64,000 bases of DNA. It comes from Oceanihabitans sediminis. Lineage in GTDB: Bacteria; Bacteroidota; Bacteroidia; Flavobacteriales; Flavobacteriaceae. Below, piece by piece: positions 62,508-64,000 of the stretch; position 1 is the first letter of the stretch; each line of letters starts with the position of its first letter. The translations under genes and the position numbers were made by a program. A model generated the notes under the pieces. It saw nothing but the letters and a program-made list of their open reading frames with translations. It did not search any database and was not told the origin of the DNA. The stretch covers positions 310,001 through 374,000 of the forward strand of contig NZ_QPIG01000003.1 of NCBI RefSeq assembly GCF_003337215.1, in the 5' to 3' direction.

Positions 62508-63412
62508 ATTTTTTCGTTTTTAGATAGTACCAACCAATAAATAGAAACAGATAAACCAGAAATTATATGCCAAATTCCCCAGAAAGCAGCTATAAGAGCC
62601 ATTCCTCCTATGCCTTCAAAAAAAGTAAAAATAAGCAACAAGCCCAAACCTGAGTTTTGAATTCCGGTTTCTATTGCTAATGTTTTTTGATTTTTAAAAG
62701 ATAATTTAAAAGCTCTAGCTACAAAAAAACCTAAAGCCAATGCTAATATATTATGACTAATACCTATTGCTAAAACCCAATGTATATAATCACTAAATAC
62801 ATCTAGGTTGTTTAAAAAAGCAATAACTACTATAGCTACAAAAACAATAATAGAAAATGGTTTTAATATTTTAGAAACTTTTTGTGCAAGATCTGGAAAC
62901 TTTCTTCGTAAACTCATTCCTAAAACTAAAGGTATTCCTAAAATGAGAATCACAAGCTTTACTAATTCGATGAAGTTTAATTCTACATCTTGTAATAATT
63001 GAGCGGTAGGCTCGTATAGATTTCCATAAACTTGAAAATTTAATGGTGTCATAAACATTGCTAAAAAAGTAGCAAATGCCGTTAAACTGACAGAAAGAGC
63101 TGTATTTCCTTTGGCTAGATGTGTCATAAAATTAGAAATATTACCTCCAGGACAAGCTGCAACCATCATCATACCAAGCGCAATACTAGCTCGTGGTTTT
63201 ATAAGTAAAATAAACAAATAGGTTATAAACGGAAGAAGTAAAAACTGTAAAACAACACCAAGTATTACCAACTTAGGCTCTTTAAACAACTGCCTAAAAT
63301 CATTGGTAGTAACACCAAGAGCTACACCAAACATTACAACAGCAAGTGCTAAGTTTAAAACCCAAAGATTATTTGGATTAAAATTTATTTGCACAGCATC
63401 TAATTCTGTCAT
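62504..63412 (-). CDS. Bile acid:sodium symporter (BASS) family transporter
   Basis: A 302-aa inner-membrane protein with eight to nine helices. The core-domain motifs fit the BASS family: MMMVAACPGGNISNFMTHLAKGNTALSVSLTA is split as VAACPGGNISNFMTHLA and KGNTALSVSLTAF, and ETGIQNSGLGLLL lies in the later crossed helix. These supply sodium sites. The natural substrate in bacteria lacking bile acids is often unknown (pantoate and other organic anions are reported). It overlaps the acyltransferase gene by 4 bp and follows csaA by 2 bp. Confidence 0.9.
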   Translation of the reverse strand: MTELDAVQINFNPNNLWVLNLALAVVMFGVALGVTTNDFRQLFKEPKLVILGVVLQFLLLPFITYLFILLIKPRASIALGMMMVAACPGGNISNFMTHLAKGNTALSVSLTAFATFLAMFMTPLNFQVYGNLYEPTAQLLQDVELNFIELVKLVILILGIPLVLGMSLRRKFPDLAQKVSKILKPFSIIVFVAIVVIAFLNNLDVFSDYIHWVLAIGISHNILALALGFFVARAFKLSFKNQKTLAIETGIQNSGLGLLLIFTFFEGIGGMALIAAFWGIWHIISGLSVSIYWLVLSKNEKI

Positions 63413-63414
63413 AT

Positions 63415-63750
63415 TTAAGAAACTGTAGATCCGTTTTTAACTCTATTTTCTGGGTTAAGTAAAATAACATCTTTGCCATTTACCGCTCCAAGAACCAAGC
63501 ATTCACTCATAAACTTGCCTATTTGCTTAGGCTTAAAGTTAACAACACATACAATCTGCTTGTTAAGCAAATCTTCTTTTTTATATAAAGTAGTTATTTG
63601 TGCAGAAGATTTTTTAACCCCCAAATCACCAAAATCAATCATTAGTTTATACGCAGGGTTTCTAGCTTCCGGAAAATCTAGAACCTCAATAATGGTTCCT
63701 ACTCTTAAATCTATTTTTGTAAAACCATCAAAGGTAATTGTTTGTGACAT
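63415..63750 (-). CDS. csaA: CsaA-type tRNA-binding protein
   Basis: A 111-aa protein consisting of one tRNA-binding (OB-fold) domain like the C-terminus of MetRS: FTKIDLRVGTIIEVLDFPEA, then YKLMIDFGDLGVKKSSAQIT and MSECLVLGAVNG. CsaA has been described as a chaperone and tRNA binder. The gene is at the head of a tightly packed reverse-strand group (csaA, BASS transporter, acyltransferase), with gaps of 2 and -4 bp. Confidence 0.92.
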   Translation of the reverse strand: MSQTITFDGFTKIDLRVGTIIEVLDFPEARNPAYKLMIDFGDLGVKKSSAQITTLYKKEDLLNKQIVCVVNFKPKQIGKFMSECLVLGAVNGKDVILLNPENRVKNGSTVS

Positions 63751-63797
63751 TCGCTACTTATTAGTCTAGCTAATGTATGAATTTTTAAGAATTATAA

Positions 63798-63862
63798 TAA
63801 GATAGTTGCTGCTAATTTGAAATACTTCTTTATATGAAATTTCATATATTTTGACTATCTTA
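63798..63862. repeat. Nested inverted repeats between csaA and the thioredoxin-fold gene
   Basis: TAAGATAGT (63798-63806) and ACTATCTTA (63854-63862) are a perfect 9-bp inverted pair. Between them lies a perfect 18-bp palindrome, TATATGAAATTTCATATA (63831-63848). The set sits in the divergent promoter region. Confidence 0.55.
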
Positions 63863-63889
63863 TTTGACTCACTTTTTATAATTAATAAA

Positions 63890-64000
63890 ATGGCAGATAC
63901 ACCTTCCAACATGCTTCCGTTAGGAACAAAAGCTCCTGATTTTGAATTATTAGATACCGTTTCTCAAAAGCGATTAAATCTTCAGCAATTAAAAGGCGAA
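63890..64000 (+). CDS. Thioredoxin-fold (AhpC/TSA-like) protein, N-terminal part only
   Basis: The first 37 codons are visible, then the window ends. The reading MADTPSNMLPLGTKAPDFEL then LDTVSQKRLNLQQLKGE has the APDFEL...LKGE pattern of the AhpC/TSA-redoxin family N-terminus. The catalytic Cys region lies beyond the window, so peroxiredoxin, TlpA-like and thioredoxin-like proteins cannot be told apart. The start ATG at 63890 is supported by this match. It is divergent from csaA, and the palindromes just upstream may regulate it. Confidence 0.75.
   Translation, partial: MADTPSNMLPLGTKAPDFELLDTVSQKRLNLQQLKGE

Noticed and set aside
1-64000. CRISPR arrays, tRNA or rRNA genes, insertion sequences, integrases, phage genes
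   Set aside because: Intergenic regions were read for regularly spaced repeats, cloverleaf motifs and transposase-like ORFs; none was found.

Overview
The window is a gene-dense stretch of chromosome from a low-GC member of the Bacteroidota, most likely a marine or environmental Flavobacteriaceae. The evidence is consistent. Promoter -7 elements follow TAnnTTTG, with no Shine-Dalgarno pattern before most genes. There is a bTHX (Thx) 30S protein gene and a DUF3276 PUR-like protein. The order nusB / DUF1573 lipoprotein / yajC, a long (314 aa) NusB, a PafA-type phosphatase, a TonB with a Pro-rich stretch and a LETM1-related protein all fit this lineage. No rRNA, tRNA, CRISPR array, insertion sequence, integrase or phage gene was seen, so this is essentially core chromosome with a few accessory genes.

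Layout. 1-4.9 kb: gyrB (cut by the left edge), asnB, a secreted DUF2911 protein and queE. 5-10.3 kb: a forward run of HerA-like ATPase, lipoprotein, YitT membrane protein, cupin, alpha/beta hydrolase and an RluF-type pseudouridine synthase. 10.4-11.9 kb: the decayed remains of one gene (formyltransferase-like plus beta-propeller-like halves). 11.9-19.4 kb: mostly reverse-strand housekeeping (YwaF/TMEM164-like protein, folD, ffh, a frameshifted uracil-DNA-glycosylase-like gene, a TPR protein, yaaA, rluD-like, PASTA protein), with the tiny bTHX gene on the other strand. 19.4-24.5 kb: ddl, coaD, SulP transporter, M14 carboxypeptidase lipoprotein. 24.6-28 kb: a three-gene amidoligase operon (RLAN/RimK-like ATP-grasp, GCS2-like ligase, N-formylglutamate-amidohydrolase-like). 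28-31 kb: arsR-arsM, a NUDIX hydrolase, pyrE and an SRPBCC protein. 31-37.3 kb: birA, rsfS-ftsH, a LUD protein and a phospholipid set (cdsA, psd, an acyl-CoA-binding-like protein, SdpI-like). 37.3-46 kb: pafA, mlaE-mlaF, DUF389 protein, manC, SprT-like, LETM1-related and tonB. 46-51 kb: guaB, an unrecognised secreted protein, a four-helix membrane protein, an FMN-binding protein and a porin. 51-64 kb: HMG-CoA lyase, LysE, pyrD, pepT, YdeI-like, yajC, DUF1573, nusB, leucine dehydrogenase, ABC exporter, DUF3276, acyltransferase, BASS transporter, csaA, and the start of a thioredoxin-fold gene cut by the right edge.

Most genes are independent housekeeping functions. The units that look functionally linked are: (i) the amidoligase operon at 24.6-28 kb, which looks like a small peptide or amide biosynthesis or modification pathway of unknown product and is the best candidate for something undescribed; (ii) the arsenic pair arsR-arsM; (iii) the cdsA/psd phospholipid operon; (iv) the porin / FMN-binding protein / membrane protein group, whose porin promoter carries a clear palindrome that may be a metal-regulator site; (v) mlaEF lipid transport. 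Several genes (queE, rluF, pyrE, the SprT-like gene, the FMN-binding gene, HMG-CoA lyase) have a -7 element 4-7 nt before their start codon and probably make leaderless mRNAs.
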